A stretch of 64,000 nucleotides of DNA, taken from NCBI RefSeq assembly GCF_900176505.1, contig NZ_FWYB01000003.1, forward strand, positions 248,001-312,000, in the 5' to 3' direction. Made by a program: the position numbers and the translations under genes. This DNA is from Pedobacter nyackensis. GTDB lineage: Bacteria > Bacteroidota > Bacteroidia > Sphingobacteriales > Sphingobacteriaceae. Numbering within the stretch: position 1 is the first letter of the stretch; the number at the start of each line of letters is the position of its first letter. Shown here in pieces: positions 27,501-36,130 of this stretch. The notes under the pieces were generated by a model. The model had not been told where the DNA came from and did not search any database. It saw only the letters and a list, made by a program, of their open reading frames with translations.

Positions 27501-29573
27501 CTAAAGATCACCATCCAAGGTGCGGTTACTCCCGGTTCAATTGGAACAGATCAAACTATTTGTAATGGTAGCGTAGCTGCTACTTTAACGTCAGGTACTT
27601 CCGGAGCGGGTTCTGGAACGATTACCTATCGCTGGGAAAGTTCAACAACAGATGCGCTGACGGGTTTTGCCATTATACCAGGAGCAATATCAGCCAGCTA
27701 TACACCCGGGGCTTTAAACAGCACTACTTATTTTAGAAGAATAACCATTTCAACCCTAAATGGTAAGACATGTGAATCGGAACCAACAACAGTGGTTACC
27801 ATTCATGTACAGGGGGGTGTTACAGCTGGGGTAATTGGTACAGATCAGATGGTTTGTAACAATACCGTTCCGGCAGCATTAACTTCTATAACAATGGGAG
27901 CAGGCTCAGGTGTGATCAGCTATCGTTGGGAGCGCTCCTCATTTGCGGCTAGCAGCTTTACAGTCGTTCCGGGAGCAACAGCAGCCAGCTACAGTCCGGC
28001 TGCCTTAACCACAACGCTTTACTTCCGCAGAGTAACCATTTCAACGCAAAATGGTATACAATGTGAATCTGCACCGACTCCGGTAGTTAAAATCACGGTT
28101 CAAGGTGCAACATCCGCGGGAGCTATCAAATCAGGTCAACGCATCTGTTTCAATACTGTCCCAGCTGCACTAACTTCGGCTATAGCCGGATCGGGCTCCG
28201 GTACCATTGGCTACCGTTGGGAAAGTTCAACAACAGGGGCTGCTACAGGTTTTGTTACGATACAAGGTGCAACAGGCGACAGTTATGCTCCGGGTGCATT
28301 AACCCTTACTACTTATTATAGAAGGATTACCTTATCAACTCAGGATGGTATGGTTTGCGAATCAGTACCTACGGCAGCGGTTGCAATTGAAATAAATGCA
28401 GCGCCGGCAGGAACTAACCAGGATAAGCAAATATTTGAAGATACTATATTGGCCGGTCAGATAACTGGTACCGATGCAGAGGGAGATGCGTTGACCCACA
28501 GTAAGAAAACGGATCCAACACGTGGTACAGCTGTGGTAAATGCTGATGGAACCTATACCTACACACCAAACGCAGATTACAATGGACAGGATAGCTTTAC
28601 CATAGCCATAAGTGACGGATGCAGAGAAATTATCGTCACCGTAAACATTACGGTAATGCCGGTAGATGAACCTTTGCCGTCGATCTTGCTGGTGAAAACA
28701 GGAGTTTTTGCACAAAACTACATCACTTATACATTTAGATTTAAAAATACAGGTATAGTGCCGATAATTAGCTTATCCCTAACGGATGAGAAACTAGGTA
28801 TTTTTAATAAAGATATTGATGTGTTTGGTGGCTTGTTGCCTGGTGCTTCAATTATGGTAACGGAAGAATATATCCTAACCCAGACTGATAAGGAAGCAGG
28901 TAATGTACATAATATTGCTAGTGTAAATGCAAAAGATGGCAATGGCACCTCGGTAATGGCCGTATCCGGAACAGCAGAAAATAACAACAGTCCTACTGTT
29001 ACCGTAGTTAGTAAACCTTTTGTAGCGGTTGATGATAATTATGAAGCTGATGCCAACAAAGTTATTAAAGAGGACCTGCTGATTAACGATGATATTGCCG
29101 GTGGAGATGTAAGGAAGTTAATCGTAGAGGCGATTACCCAACCACAAAATGGTAGGATGACTATGAATCCTGATGGTACATTTACCTATACACCAAATCC
29201 GGGTTATGTAGGCGCAGATAGCTTTACTTATTGTATAAAAGACGAGTATGGTTATTACAGTAATGTTGCCAAAGTATCCTTTAAGGCTAATTTCTTCGAT
29301 ATTAATATGCCTACTTTATTTACACCAAACGGGGATGGGATAAATGATGTTTTTGAAATCCGCGGATTGGATCAGTTTACAGAAAATGAGTTAACCATAG
29401 TTAACCGTTGGGGTAGCGAGGTTTACCGAATGAAGAATTACCAAAACAACTGGAGTGCTGAAAAGTTGAATGAAGGAACCTATTATTACCTGTTGAAAGT
29501 AAAGCAGGCTGGTAGCAGCGAATGGAAAATCTTTAAAGGGTATACCACTATTGTAAGGGCATTTAAAAAATAA
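18501..29573 (+). CDS. Giant multidomain surface protein with T9SS type B sorting domain (SprB/adhesin-like)
   Basis: This 3690-residue exported protein is probably secreted by the type IX system and displayed on the cell surface as an adhesin. I start it at the ATG at 18501, where a signal peptide begins ([19 protein letters not shown]); an ATG nine codons upstream is in frame. The visible order is as follows. Three related modules of about 380 residues begin [22 protein letters not shown] and [12 protein letters not shown] (nt about 18555, 19805, 20937). Next come an Ig-like stretch, a DUF11 domain (nt 22304-22640, [20 protein letters not shown]), and alternating SprB-like (PSC..TGSI) and Ig-like domains (nt about 22660-26340). 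These are followed by seven repeats of 97-98 residues (nt 26353-28395), two cadherin-like blocks ([18 protein letters not shown] and a second at nt 29010-29290) and another DUF11-like domain. The protein ends in the CHU_C/type B C-terminal domain from nt 29308 ([18 protein letters not shown]). The porP/sprF and PorE-like genes follow directly. Confidence 0.93.
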   Translation: MKKQLLTFLLILFTFQLYAADYYWVGAGGNWSTLTNWRLGSKDGSIPSIVPSASDNVFFGSYSTFTSANKTVTIDANAFCNNMTWETDVPNSPTFTRGPSTAILLSISGNFKFSPTVSFNGVYANFVGAAPATLTTNGPISGTLSLTINKPGTGLTLADNLIYNTPTNTYNVITLTAGSFNAAGKTMKLYGFTSNNANTRSVDISNSEINPSRIWDYRGTNKTLIATGAFISSAVEFHVDGGFYPAVEAGGNASTYFDISSTTINKLTFTYTTNGSQARIASNNIIDSLFFKGSGAIRLGNNKIKYVTFEGDGTIGGNANVIQSARVGGKLDLIDQGNHQFDTLITAANKNIGISGSNTINKYFRAGGLPCDGFTEITGVNSGKLIFAAGAVVDMNNVLLANLTAQGPNTPIAVNGIDNDGNSGFTITEPVATGTTLYWVNGGGDWNDKMHWSTSSGGPGGACIPFVYDNVVFDANSGLSNGNIIATTANTYCKDMTWAAGIPKITFNESGTYALFVYGSIVLNPNVTMNAYMELRGDAAVTLRTNGSGLGVNQYNIRKSGPSATIGLTLLDDWSNPSSAFALISGMLDIRNRVVNLFAIVNSGSSSKFLNMNKANVTVTNWSYGSPGSVLDATDSYLLVKNSIITRAHTYNIVDCSATIGDNMDVAGTRIGQLTFTNTGLKSGARIHGGNTIRRLDFKGQGMVRYGGNDIDSLITAENRNFYFYETAAGHTKINKYFKATHPSCSGLGEIRSGTSAISTLIFAANTKVEVSNIYMENIAATGGGGTLTLPIPFTGADAGGNSGWTISSGTGNARYWVGGAGDWNDASHWSLSSGGAGGACIPTVGDDVYFDAQSGFTNASRSVTVNNGNAYFHNMSWAGALNDPVFSKSTAWVMECWGNSIILNPISTLNIAPLLLKGAEATVLSGQCKGDFDLQINKPGGSLTFANDYNNILTDFYLVEGDFIASGRLLNIRGIDNAGLDNDILLDISGSTINATTAGIRYSGGITKRSLNAANSIINGNLIADGFNYNVVNAPGATSLNVTISNTNIKELNFTNPSTTSAIGINGVNNTIGRVEYKGSGGIYGTGNRIDTLIFFPGNIYTITGGTNTTITGDWFGSGSPCKPTEIKSSSATPATITKTSGTVDFDYVRLQRIAATGGADFKAREHSTDMGGNTGWAIAPYNGASPILGLGPDLSLKNSDLPYTIKTDGFFGSPLSQYEWKKNGTVISTANELVVTEPGIYAVNVKFPDGCSVPDDITISLASTDLAVVKSVDNPAPTVGSNVVFTVKAINNGPGAGAGIAVTDQLPTGYTYVSHTAPAGTTYDAVTGLWTIGNLASAADATITITAKVNAAGIYINTATISSAGDDPEPANNSSTVTLVPSPAVIVVQPSCAVETGSIEIPITTGGTYSIDGGVTFQAGNIFANLAPADYSIVVKIGANTSTPVTVTINEAPTPPDAPLSGGNQFVCATSPIQTLTATATVPAGSTVVWYDAPHGGNVVTSPVLNTIGTVVYYAETNNGTCISKSRTAVLLNINVSPVITALADQAACTTYTLPAIIGTNLTGNQAYYTLPNGGGTKYLAGAVLNTVGTQTLYLFDKAVSNSTCAGNINVSTNTSFSDNVFIHQYISGSHNFYPRPVNADFWKGTANQAIEYRSNEGAIQYLTVIGDLNVSSDPGCTGSSVEVTVGATFKNDGPTPGAGYSGLVAIYNKVTGENIYTKNIQPGFSVGVATAYTASAIVPAADLLAGNLIVVLAVETAQNGYKNWTLSKFNATYKYLSGTPCPDEKPFKLTINPIPLAPISGSDQEVCVTSPVQTLTATATVPAGTTIIWYDALIGGNIVAAPILSSVGTITYYAEAVSNSCVSDSRTAVKLTINQSPVINPIADISSCGPLTLPAITGTNLSGTQAYYTGVDKTGKRYNVGDVFSTIGETTLYAYDEILPGVDQNPQGALILAPDASYTTAKLTALYPDNKHGLGKVGGVNNIANPALNTNLTNYVAGTPAGAQYSAIVGKLTLPVGYQNAGDQVLVTLGDIFMRNPSVTPPAIAGYAGQLAIINTATNQLLYQTPFSDLPGGIGDGVRPTVSGLVSAADLIAGHIGIYAEFKASLWRFSGLTGKYQFVSSGVGCPAQQSFKVNINSIPAAPVAVNQSACAESPVQTITATASVPSGSTVVWFDAATGGNVVANPTLNTVGTKTYYAETHTGVCTSGTRTQVVLTINEPPVLSVHNPAVVCHPATINLTLAAVTAGSTAGLQFTYFKDAATLFALANPTAVDLSGTYYIKGTNPVTGCSVVAPVVVQFVDKPEVVAVHPSCVSTTTGSIKITAPLGAGFEYSIDDGVGYQVQTEFTNLPAGTYKVRARNTLAANCESDVNEIVINSAITTATPLVFHPGCGATEGRMEFPVDADYEYAIDAGAFSALYVFDRAPGTYSIKSRKISTGCVADAISVVINAAPIRPTAPLSASMEACEGQTLTATATAAPGVAIVWYDAASGGNIVASPTLSTVGSVVYYAESTDGTCTSVNRTPVKLTITPKPVINFIANLNICGPITLPAITGTNLSGNQAYYTAPGGTGTKYNVGAVISAPEETKITLYAYDSNIGPDLGTACPTEVSFEVMIRKTIAGAIDADQTICKNTTPAALSSTTAGTGSGSIKYRWERSTTSAAAGFTVIAGATLADYAPSALSTTTWFRRITVSSYDGVLCESAPTGAIKITVQDAITEGTISASQTICNNTIPVLSSLTAATGSGSISYRWESSTTDALAGFAAIVGATSEDYSPTALTGTTWFRRIAISTDGGSICESAPTAAVKITVLDAVTAGAISADQTICNSTGTALTSLTAGTGSGSISYRWESSTTSASAGFAVISGATAADYAPAALTKTTWFRRVTISTWNGAVCESVPTAATVIVVQDEVTAGVIAADQTICNNTTPVALASVTDGTGSGAISYRWEQSSASAPAFTPISGVTSASYTPGVLTETTWFRRITISTLNGVLCESGATALLKITIQGAVTPGSIGTDQTICNGSVAATLTSGTSGAGSGTITYRWESSTTDALTGFAIIPGAISASYTPGALNSTTYFRRITISTLNGKTCESEPTTVVTIHVQGGVTAGVIGTDQMVCNNTVPAALTSITMGAGSGVISYRWERSSFAASSFTVVPGATAASYSPAALTTTLYFRRVTISTQNGIQCESAPTPVVKITVQGATSAGAIKSGQRICFNTVPAALTSAIAGSGSGTIGYRWESSTTGAATGFVTIQGATGDSYAPGALTLTTYYRRITLSTQDGMVCESVPTAAVAIEINAAPAGTNQDKQIFEDTILAGQITGTDAEGDALTHSKKTDPTRGTAVVNADGTYTYTPNADYNGQDSFTIAISDGCREIIVTVNITVMPVDEPLPSILLVKTGVFAQNYITYTFRFKNTGIVPIISLSLTDEKLGIFNKDIDVFGGLLPGASIMVTEEYILTQTDKEAGNVHNIASVNAKDGNGTSVMAVSGTAENNNSPTVTVVSKPFVAVDDNYEADANKVIKEDLLINDDIAGGDVRKLIVEAITQPQNGRMTMNPDGTFTYTPNPGYVGADSFTYCIKDEYGYYSNVAKVSFKANFFDINMPTLFTPNGDGINDVFEIRGLDQFTENELTIVNRWGSEVYRMKNYQNNWSAEKLNEGTYYYLLKVKQAGSSEWKIFKGYTTIVRAFKK
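26353..28395 (+). repeat. Seven in-frame 291-294-bp repeats inside the giant surface protein gene
   Basis: Landmark codons for the DQTIC-like motif recur at 26382, 26676, 26967, 27258, 27549, 27843 and 28134, so the unit is 97 or 98 codons. Each unit reads roughly AGxIxxDQTICN, GSGxIxYRWExS, [11 protein letters not shown] and CES. Each has one Cys in the TIC motif and one in CES, about 60 residues apart. At DNA level the copies have diverged, so the amplification is old or under relaxed synonymous constraint. Confidence 0.9.
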
Positions 29574-29597
29574 GATTGAATTATAAATTGAGCACCA

Positions 29598-29620
29598 GGG
29601 GGAAGCTAAACGCTTCCCCT
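29598..29620 (+). promoter_or_regulatory. Intercistronic hairpin between the giant gene and porP/sprF
   Basis: The arms gggggaagc (29598-29606) and gcttcccct (29612-29620) form a 9-bp stem with one G-U pair and a 5-nt loop, only 10 bp before the ATG at 29630. No T-run follows, so it is not a standard terminator. It may stabilise or process the mRNA, or tune downstream translation. It also argues against the upstream ATG at 29576 as the start of porP. Confidence 0.5.
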
Positions 29621-29629
29621 GATGTAAAA

Positions 29630-30610
29630 ATGAAATCAATGATGAGAAGAATATTACAGATAATAACGTGTTTGGTCTTACTATCCAATCTGGTAAAAGG
29701 ACAGCAAGATGGCCAGTTTAGCCAGTACATGTTTAACGGGATTTATATTAACCCGGCTTATGCGGGGTACAAGGAACAGTTAAATTTGCATGCCTTTTAC
29801 CGCAACCAGTGGACAGGCATCGAAGGTTCCCCAAAAACGATGTCTTTGGCAGTAGATGCAATAGCAAATGATGGTAATGTGGGTTTGGCTTTGCAGATAA
29901 CGAGCGACAGGCTTGGTGCACAGCGCAATGAGTCGGTTTATGCCAATTACGCCTATCGTATCAGGATGAATGCCGAAGGAACTTCAAGGCTGGCCTTTGG
30001 ACTTGGTTTGGGGGCAGTTCAATTGGGTGTTGATGGTGGATTGTTAAATCCCAATGATCCTGAACCTCATCAACCCATAGGCGTGCAAAGTACCATTCTC
30101 CCGGATGCAAGAGTGGGCGTTTATTATGCCGACGAGCGGTTTTATGCAGGGCTATCAGCCGATAACCTGATCTTACAATATATGGATGTTGATAAGTATG
30201 CATTTATCGCACAGCCTAAACCTCACTTTTATTTAACTGCAGGAATGTTGCTTCCTTTAAGTCAGGATGTATTGTTGAAGCCTTCTTTTCTTTTAAAAGA
30301 TGACAGGGGCGGGCCTACAAGTATGGACTTGAGTGCATTTGTTATTCTTGGTGAAAAATTTTGGCTGGGCGGCTCTTACCGTACAGGGCTGAAACTTTAC
30401 AATAAAAGTTATTTGCAGAATGATTTAAGTACCCTGAATTCAGCCGTAGCTGCTATGCAGATCTTCCCTTCTTCGAATTTAAGGGTAGGTTATGCCTACG
30501 ATTTTTCTATTAGTCAGTTGCAGGGATACAGCAGTGGTACTCATGAAATCTCGATAGGCTATTTCTTTAACAGGAAAAACACCAGAATGTTAACTCCAAG
30601 ATATTTCTAA
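29630..30610 (+). CDS. PorP/SprF family type IX secretion system membrane protein
   Basis: This is an outer-membrane beta-barrel protein of the PorP/SprF family (326 aa from the chosen start). Members pair with type B-sorted T9SS cargo and help its secretion or surface attachment, as SprF does for SprB in Flavobacterium johnsoniae. A signal peptide (MMRRILQIITCLVLLSNLVK) is followed by the family N-terminus QDGQFSQYMFNGIYINPAYA, then YRNQWTGIEGSPKTMSLAVD. The C-terminus is YDFSISQLQGYSSGTHEISI. An in-frame ATG at 29576 would add 18 residues before the signal peptide and is unlikely. It lies 56 bp after the giant gene and 4 bp before the OmpA gene. Confidence 0.94.
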   Translation: MKSMMRRILQIITCLVLLSNLVKGQQDGQFSQYMFNGIYINPAYAGYKEQLNLHAFYRNQWTGIEGSPKTMSLAVDAIANDGNVGLALQITSDRLGAQRNESVYANYAYRIRMNAEGTSRLAFGLGLGAVQLGVDGGLLNPNDPEPHQPIGVQSTILPDARVGVYYADERFYAGLSADNLILQYMDVDKYAFIAQPKPHFYLTAGMLLPLSQDVLLKPSFLLKDDRGGPTSMDLSAFVILGEKFWLGGSYRTGLKLYNKSYLQNDLSTLNSAVAAMQIFPSSNLRVGYAYDFSISQLQGYSSGTHEISIGYFFNRKNTRMLTPRYF

Positions 30611-30614
30611 TCCT

Positions 30615-32348
30615 ATGATCAATAAAAATTTTCCCTCATTCATATTTTGCCTCGTACTGCTGTTAACCTTACAAAACAAGGTAAAAGGCCAGTATATTTT
30701 AAAAGAAGCAGATCAACAGTATGCACTTTACAACTATAGCAGGGCTATAGATTTATACGAAAGAGCATATCAGAAAAAAGTTACCCTTCATGCTGCAGAA
30801 AGACTTGCCGAGTGTTATAAATATCAGCAAAACTATATACAGGCAGAAAACTGGTCAGCGCTGGCCGTGGCTATGGCTGACAGTAAGCCTATAAATATCC
30901 TTCACTATGCTCGAGCCCTCCAGAGCAATGCCAAATATGCAGAGGCTAAACTACAATATAATAAATACAGTGAGCAGGATAAGGGGGTGACGGAAAAGCA
31001 GAAAAATATATGGCTGCAGTCTTGCGATTCGGCCATACGTTGGATGAAGGAGCCAACAACAATCACCCTAAAAAACGAAGAAGCCTTAAATTCTTCGAAA
31101 TCAGACTGGGGTGCAACAAAATTAGCGGGTAATATGGTTTTTGCATCAGATAGGGATATCATCAATAAGCGTAGGGGAGTGGGAAATCGCTCCTTCTTAA
31201 AGTTTGATGGTTCAAAAATGCCTGATAAGAATACTTATAGCTGGACAGGGAATCCTTATTTAAGTCTGTACATGCAAGAAGGAACTGAGGGTATTAAGCT
31301 TTTCCCGCTGAATGCCGGGACAGCTTACCACGTGGGACCTGCAAGCTTTACTGCTGATGGTAAGCTCGTGTATTTTACGCTAACAAAAATTGATAAGGAT
31401 GTAATATATGAAAAGGTAGAAGGCATAAAGAATAAGGTTGCTACAGCAAATATAGAGATCTATTCAAGTACAAAGAACGATGGAGGAGAATGGTCTGTTC
31501 CAATTTCCTTTAAATACAATAATGCAAAAAAATATTCTGTAGGTGATCCTTACATTTCTCCAGATGGGAAGCACTTGTACTTTGTTTCTAATATGCCGGG
31601 CGGTAAGGGCGGAACGGATTTGTACGTAAGTGAGAAAAATGGTAGTGAATGGGGGCAGCCGGTAAACTTAAAGGAAATCAATACTGAAGGGGATGAACGG
31701 AGCCCCGCCTTTGATGAAGCATCCAATTTTTACTTTAGCACTGACGGCAGGATAGGCATGGGCGGACTGGATGTCTATACAGCTAAATTTGCAGATGGGA
31801 AAATAGGTGAACCTAAGAACCTTGGGTACCCAACTAATTCTCCGCAAGATGATTTTGCCTTTAACCTGCTGACAAAGGAAACGGGCTACCTTTCTTCAAA
31901 CAGAACCGGTGGTTTGGGCCTTGATGATATTTATAGTTTTACCCTGCCGGAACCAAAGAAGGTTTCTTATACTGATCCGGTGGTTTTGAACAAGGAAATC
32001 AGGATAGAGAATATCTATTATGATTTTGATAAATGGAACATTAGACCGGATGCAGCTATTGAACTGAATAAACTGGTGGAGGTACTTAAGGAGAATCCAA
32101 CGATATGGATTGTGCTGGGGTCACATACTGATAGTAGAGGAAATGATGCCTACAATCAAGCGCTATCACAAAACAGAGCAAACTCAGCTGTCGAGTACAT
32201 CATCAAGAGAGGTATAGATAAAAGTAGAATAACAGCAAAAGGTTATGGAGAGACCAGACTCCTGAATAGATGTGGTAATGGCGTTAAATGTACGATAGAA
32301 GAACACCAGTTAAACAGAAGAACTGAATTTACAATTGTGAAGCAGTAA
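30615..32348 (+). CDS. PorE-like OmpA-family protein (TPR, beta-propeller, OmpA)
   Basis: This 577-aa exported protein is likely anchored to peptidoglycan. After a signal peptide (residues 1-25, ending KVKGQ) come TPR-like helices (about 28-140, YALYNYSRAIDLYERAYQKK). A PD40/WD40-like beta-propeller follows (about 150-440) with blades such as YSVGDPYISPDGKHLYFVSN and GGTDLYVSEKNG. A C-terminal OmpA domain (about 465-575) has YYDFDKWNIRPDAAIEL and HTDSRGNDAYNQALSQNRAN. This order resembles PorE of the Porphyromonas T9SS and the OmpA proteins that accompany sprF homologues. No lipobox is obvious. With its neighbours it forms a three-gene secretion cassette. Confidence 0.92.
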   Translation: MINKNFPSFIFCLVLLLTLQNKVKGQYILKEADQQYALYNYSRAIDLYERAYQKKVTLHAAERLAECYKYQQNYIQAENWSALAVAMADSKPINILHYARALQSNAKYAEAKLQYNKYSEQDKGVTEKQKNIWLQSCDSAIRWMKEPTTITLKNEEALNSSKSDWGATKLAGNMVFASDRDIINKRRGVGNRSFLKFDGSKMPDKNTYSWTGNPYLSLYMQEGTEGIKLFPLNAGTAYHVGPASFTADGKLVYFTLTKIDKDVIYEKVEGIKNKVATANIEIYSSTKNDGGEWSVPISFKYNNAKKYSVGDPYISPDGKHLYFVSNMPGGKGGTDLYVSEKNGSEWGQPVNLKEINTEGDERSPAFDEASNFYFSTDGRIGMGGLDVYTAKFADGKIGEPKNLGYPTNSPQDDFAFNLLTKETGYLSSNRTGGLGLDDIYSFTLPEPKKVSYTDPVVLNKEIRIENIYYDFDKWNIRPDAAIELNKLVEVLKENPTIWIVLGSHTDSRGNDAYNQALSQNRANSAVEYIIKRGIDKSRITAKGYGETRLLNRCGNGVKCTIEEHQLNRRTEFTIVKQ

Positions 32349-32543
32349 AAGGAACAATAGAAAAACTATTGAAACCCCTGGATGGAAATCCTGAACGGAG
32401 ATGTCTATTATTTCAATATACTGACCTGAAAGTTGAATGAAAATATTAATTATTTTTAGTTAAGTTTGGGAAGCGAGGCCTATGCAAAAGAATCTACTGA
32501 TGCATGGTCAATTAACCAAATCTTTTAATTAAGCTGATGAAAT

Positions 32544-34319
32544 ATGGCTGTAACCGTAACCAGGGTATTTGATTTACTCCAATACAATTTAGAGAAGTTC
32601 CCAAAAGAAGAATTTATAAGCGGTAAAATTAATGGTGAATGGCAGAAATACAGTACTACGCAATTTTGTGAAACTGTAGATGCTTTAAGTCATGGTTTAA
32701 TTGGCTTGGGCATTGGAAAAGGGTCCAGAGTTGCAGTAATGTCGCCCAACAGACCGGAATGGAATATTACTGATTTTGCGATCATGCAGATTGGTGCTTA
32801 CCAGATTCCTCTTTACCCTACGCTTGCAGAACACGACATCAAATTTATTATAGAAAATGCTGAAGTAACGGTAATCTTTGCCGCTGATGAAGCTTTGTAC
32901 AAAAAGCTGAAGACAGTTTGTGATGAATTAGGCTCAGCCATAAAAATATATACATTTAATGAAGTTCCGGGTGCGGAGCATTGGAAGTCGCTGCTGGATT
33001 CAGATGCAGCAAACGGTACTATCCATTTGAGTACTTATCGCGCAGCGATTACTCCAGATGATATCTTAACCTTGATTTATACTTCCGGAACTACAGGGAC
33101 GCCCAAAGGAGTAATGCTTACGCATGATAACCTGGTTCAAAACTTTGTAAACTCTGCTGTGGTTTTGCCCGAAGGAATTAAAAAAGGATTGAGCTTTTTG
33201 CCACTGTCGCACATATTTGAACGGATGATTGTATACCTGTATATATTTACAGATATCTCTGTTTACTATGCCGAAAGTATGGAAACCATCGTTGCCGATA
33301 TACAATATGTTAAACCCAATGCCTTTTCTACGGTTCCTCGTTTGCTTGAAAAAGTGTATGACAAGATCATGGAGAAAGGGAAAGCGCTTACCGGTATCAA
33401 AAAAGGCATCTTTTTTTGGTCGGTCGCTCTGGCTGAGAAGTTTGATTTCAGCAATGGATGGTTTTATCATTTTAAGCTTGGCATAGCCCGTAAACTGGTG
33501 TTTAAAAAATGGAGAGCGGCCCTTGGAGGTGAAATCATCGTCATCGTTTCGGGCGGAGCAGCATTAAATCCACGGCTGGCCCGTATTTTCTGGGCTGCGG
33601 GAATGCCGGTTTTTGAAGGTTATGGTCTTACCGAAACCTCTCCCGTAATTACCGTAAATCATTTTGGTTCTACCATGTTTGGTACTGTAGGGGCAGCAAT
33701 TGATGGCGTAGAGATTAAAATTGCAGAAGATGGTGAAGTGCTTACGCGTGGACACCATGTGATGAAGGGATACTATAATCGTCCGGATCTTACTGCCGAA
33801 TCTATTGATAGTGAAGGTTGGTTCCATACCGGTGATATTGGTGAAATTAAAGAAGGTAAATTCTTAAAGATCACGGATAGGAAAAAGGAAATATTTAAAA
33901 CTGCGGGTGGTAAATATGTGGCGCCTCAACCCTTGGAGAACAAGTTTAAAGAGTCGGTTCTGATTGAACAGATCATGGTGTTTGGCGAAAACAGGAAGTT
34001 CCCTGCTGCCCTGATTGTTCCTAATTTCGAAGCTTTAAAAGCATGGTGCGCTAAGAAAGGCATCAGTTATACTACCAAAGAGGAAATCATTAAAAATTCG
34101 CAGGTACTGGAGAAATATAACCAGATACTGGAATACAGTTCAAAGGAATTTGGTCAGTGGGAAAAGGTTAAACGTTTCGCCTTGTTGCCTAAAGAATGGA
34201 GTATAGATGGTGGGGAACTAACGCCAAAACTGAGCTTTAAAAGAAAAGTTATTCTCGAAAAGAATGCCGGCCTTATTGATCAGATATATGTGGAAGCCGA
34301 AAATTATCATAAAGGATAA
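32544..34319 (+). CDS. Long-chain fatty acid-CoA ligase (AMP-forming)
   Basis: This cytoplasmic or membrane-associated enzyme converts fatty acid, ATP and CoA to acyl-CoA, AMP and PPi. It is 591 aa and has the ANL-superfamily motifs in order: the P-loop-like LIYTSGTTGTPKGVMLTH (about 178-195), GYGLTETSPVI (about 358), GWFHTGDIGEI (about 424), and DRKKEIFKTAGGKYVAPQ (about 446-463). These are typical of the FadD/FAA long-chain branch. It would supply the substrate for the beta-oxidation operon starting near 38 kb, although the two are separated by ggt and ompA. The upstream box taagtttg at 32461-32468 fits the -7 consensus, but the nearest TTG is 25 bp away, slightly too far. Confidence 0.93.
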   Translation: MAVTVTRVFDLLQYNLEKFPKEEFISGKINGEWQKYSTTQFCETVDALSHGLIGLGIGKGSRVAVMSPNRPEWNITDFAIMQIGAYQIPLYPTLAEHDIKFIIENAEVTVIFAADEALYKKLKTVCDELGSAIKIYTFNEVPGAEHWKSLLDSDAANGTIHLSTYRAAITPDDILTLIYTSGTTGTPKGVMLTHDNLVQNFVNSAVVLPEGIKKGLSFLPLSHIFERMIVYLYIFTDISVYYAESMETIVADIQYVKPNAFSTVPRLLEKVYDKIMEKGKALTGIKKGIFFWSVALAEKFDFSNGWFYHFKLGIARKLVFKKWRAALGGEIIVIVSGGAALNPRLARIFWAAGMPVFEGYGLTETSPVITVNHFGSTMFGTVGAAIDGVEIKIAEDGEVLTRGHHVMKGYYNRPDLTAESIDSEGWFHTGDIGEIKEGKFLKITDRKKEIFKTAGGKYVAPQPLENKFKESVLIEQIMVFGENRKFPAALIVPNFEALKAWCAKKGISYTTKEEIIKNSQVLEKYNQILEYSSKEFGQWEKVKRFALLPKEWSIDGGELTPKLSFKRKVILEKNAGLIDQIYVEAENYHKG

Positions 34320-36009
34320 AAGAGCTGTTCAATCAGCTATGCTGCTTGCTGTACTTGTTTTTGCAGGTTGTGTAGGCGGACAACTTGGCCAGCAGAACAG
34401 CGCCGAGTACAGGAATGGTATGGTGGTTTCTGCCAGTGAAAAAGCTTCACAGGTTGGCCTTAATATCCTTAAAAAAGGTGGCAACGCAGTTGATGCGGCT
34501 GTTGCTGTACAGTTTGCCCTGGCTGTGGTATATCCAAATGCAGGTAATATTGGAGGTGGCGGATTTATGGTCTACCGTTCTGCATCCGCAGAAACCAATA
34601 CCCTGGATTTTCGTGAAAAGGCAGGTTCAAAAGCTTCCAGGGATATGTATCTTGATGCTGCAGGCAATCCTGTAGTGGATAAAAGTTTGGATGGACATTT
34701 GGCTTCAGGAGTACCCGGATCGGTAGAAGGAATGGTTGAAGCGCATCAGAAATACGGTAAATTGAAATGGGCCGACTTGATCGCGCCTGCTATTGAGCTT
34801 GCTAAAAATGGGTTTAAAATTAGTCCGCAACAAGCTGGAGAATTCAACAGACAGAAACATAGATTTGTTAAGTACAATCCTGTGGGAACGGCACTTGTAA
34901 AAGATAGCGACTGGAAGGAAGGTGACTTGTTAGTGCAATCTGAGCTGGCCGCAACCTTAACATTGATCAGAGATAAAGGACGGGCAGGCTTTTATGAGGG
35001 GCCTGTTGCTGATAGCTTACTCGCCGAAATGAAACGTGGAGGTGGTATTATTACTGCTGAAGATTTAAAAAATTATAAGGCCATATGGCGTAAACCCGTT
35101 GTAGGTAATTACAAGGAATATAAAATTATTACCATGCCCCCACCTTCAAGTGGTGGTGTTGCTTTAATTCAGTTGTTGAAATCGGTAGAACCTTATCCTT
35201 TGAAAAGATGGGGATTTAATGCTGACTCAACTGTGCAGGTCATGGTTGAGGCTGAGCGAAGGGTTTATGCCGATAGAGCCGCTTATCTTGGAGATCCTGA
35301 TTTTTTTAAAGTGCCGCAGACTGAACTATTAAATGATAGTTATATCAAAAGTAGAATGGCCGGATTGAATTGGGAGCGCGCTACCTCAAGTAAAGAAATT
35401 AATGCCGGGGTTTTAAAAACTGCGGAACATGAGGAGACTACTCATTTTTCTATTGTCGACAGGGATGGTAATGCCGTGTCGGTAACCACTACACTGAATG
35501 GTTCCTATGGATCTGCAGTGGTGGTAAAGGGTGCCGGTTTTTTATTGAATAATGAAATGGACGATTTTTCGGTAAAGCCGGGAGCGCCCAATATGTATGG
35601 TTTAGTAGGCGGCGAAGCAAATGCTATTGCGCCGGGTAAGCGTATGTTGAGTTCAATGACACCTACAATCGTTGAAAAGAATGGAGAACTGTTTATGATT
35701 GTGGGCACTCCGGGAGGTTCTACGATCATTACTTCAGTTTTTCAAACCTTAGTTAATGTCATTGAATTTAATAAAACTATGCAGGCTGCGGTTGATGCGA
35801 AGAAGTTTCATCACCAGTGGTTGCCTGATACTATTTATGTAGAAAAAGGCGCTTTGGATAGTCTGACGGCCTTAAAATTGGTAAATAAAGGTTATCCGGT
35901 TTTAGAACGTGGAAATATAGGAAGGGTCGACGCGATATTAAAAACAAAATGGGGGTATTACCAGGGAGGAGCGGATCATCGTGGTGATGATAAAGCGCTG
36001 GGATGGTGA
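34288..36009 (+). CDS. ggt: Gamma-glutamyltransferase (glutathione hydrolase), lipoprotein
   Basis: This is an Ntn-hydrolase that cleaves gamma-glutamyl bonds such as glutathione in the periplasm and self-processes into two subunits. The nucleophile is the first Thr of TTHFSIVDRDGNAVS (codon at 35437), at the expected junction. The N-terminal family motif GMVVSASEKASQVGLNILKK leads into GGNAVDAAVAVQFAL. Later motifs are PPPSSGGVALIQLL, LSSMTPTIVEKNG and GTPGGSTIITSVFQ. I prefer the ATG at 34288, which gives a basic region and a lipobox LVFAGC; this overlaps the end of the acyl-CoA ligase gene by 32 bp. ATGs at 34264 and 34339 are alternatives. Confidence 0.93.
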   Translation: MWKPKIIIKDKRAVQSAMLLAVLVFAGCVGGQLGQQNSAEYRNGMVVSASEKASQVGLNILKKGGNAVDAAVAVQFALAVVYPNAGNIGGGGFMVYRSASAETNTLDFREKAGSKASRDMYLDAAGNPVVDKSLDGHLASGVPGSVEGMVEAHQKYGKLKWADLIAPAIELAKNGFKISPQQAGEFNRQKHRFVKYNPVGTALVKDSDWKEGDLLVQSELAATLTLIRDKGRAGFYEGPVADSLLAEMKRGGGIITAEDLKNYKAIWRKPVVGNYKEYKIITMPPPSSGGVALIQLLKSVEPYPLKRWGFNADSTVQVMVEAERRVYADRAAYLGDPDFFKVPQTELLNDSYIKSRMAGLNWERATSSKEINAGVLKTAEHEETTHFSIVDRDGNAVSVTTTLNGSYGSAVVVKGAGFLLNNEMDDFSVKPGAPNMYGLVGGEANAIAPGKRMLSSMTPTIVEKNGELFMIVGTPGGSTIITSVFQTLVNVIEFNKTMQAAVDAKKFHHQWLPDTIYVEKGALDSLTALKLVNKGYPVLERGNIGRVDAILKTKWGYYQGGADHRGDDKALGW

Positions 36010-36130
36010 GTTGTATAGAATTATAAACAGCTACTGCTTCTAATTCGGTTTCAAGGGGTATTTAAAAATTGGCCTGACAATTGAATTGTATTTAAAGAAT
36101 TAAATATACTAATTATTTAACCCTCATATT

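Noticed and set aside
32433..32468. Promoter (ttg ... taagtttg) upstream of the acyl-CoA ligase gene
   Set aside because: Spacing of 25 bp is outside the usual range; kept only as a remark in the gene entry.
36010..36130. Possible small gene between ggt and the OmpA porin gene
   Set aside because: Only 121 bp, with stops in all frames and no structure recognised.
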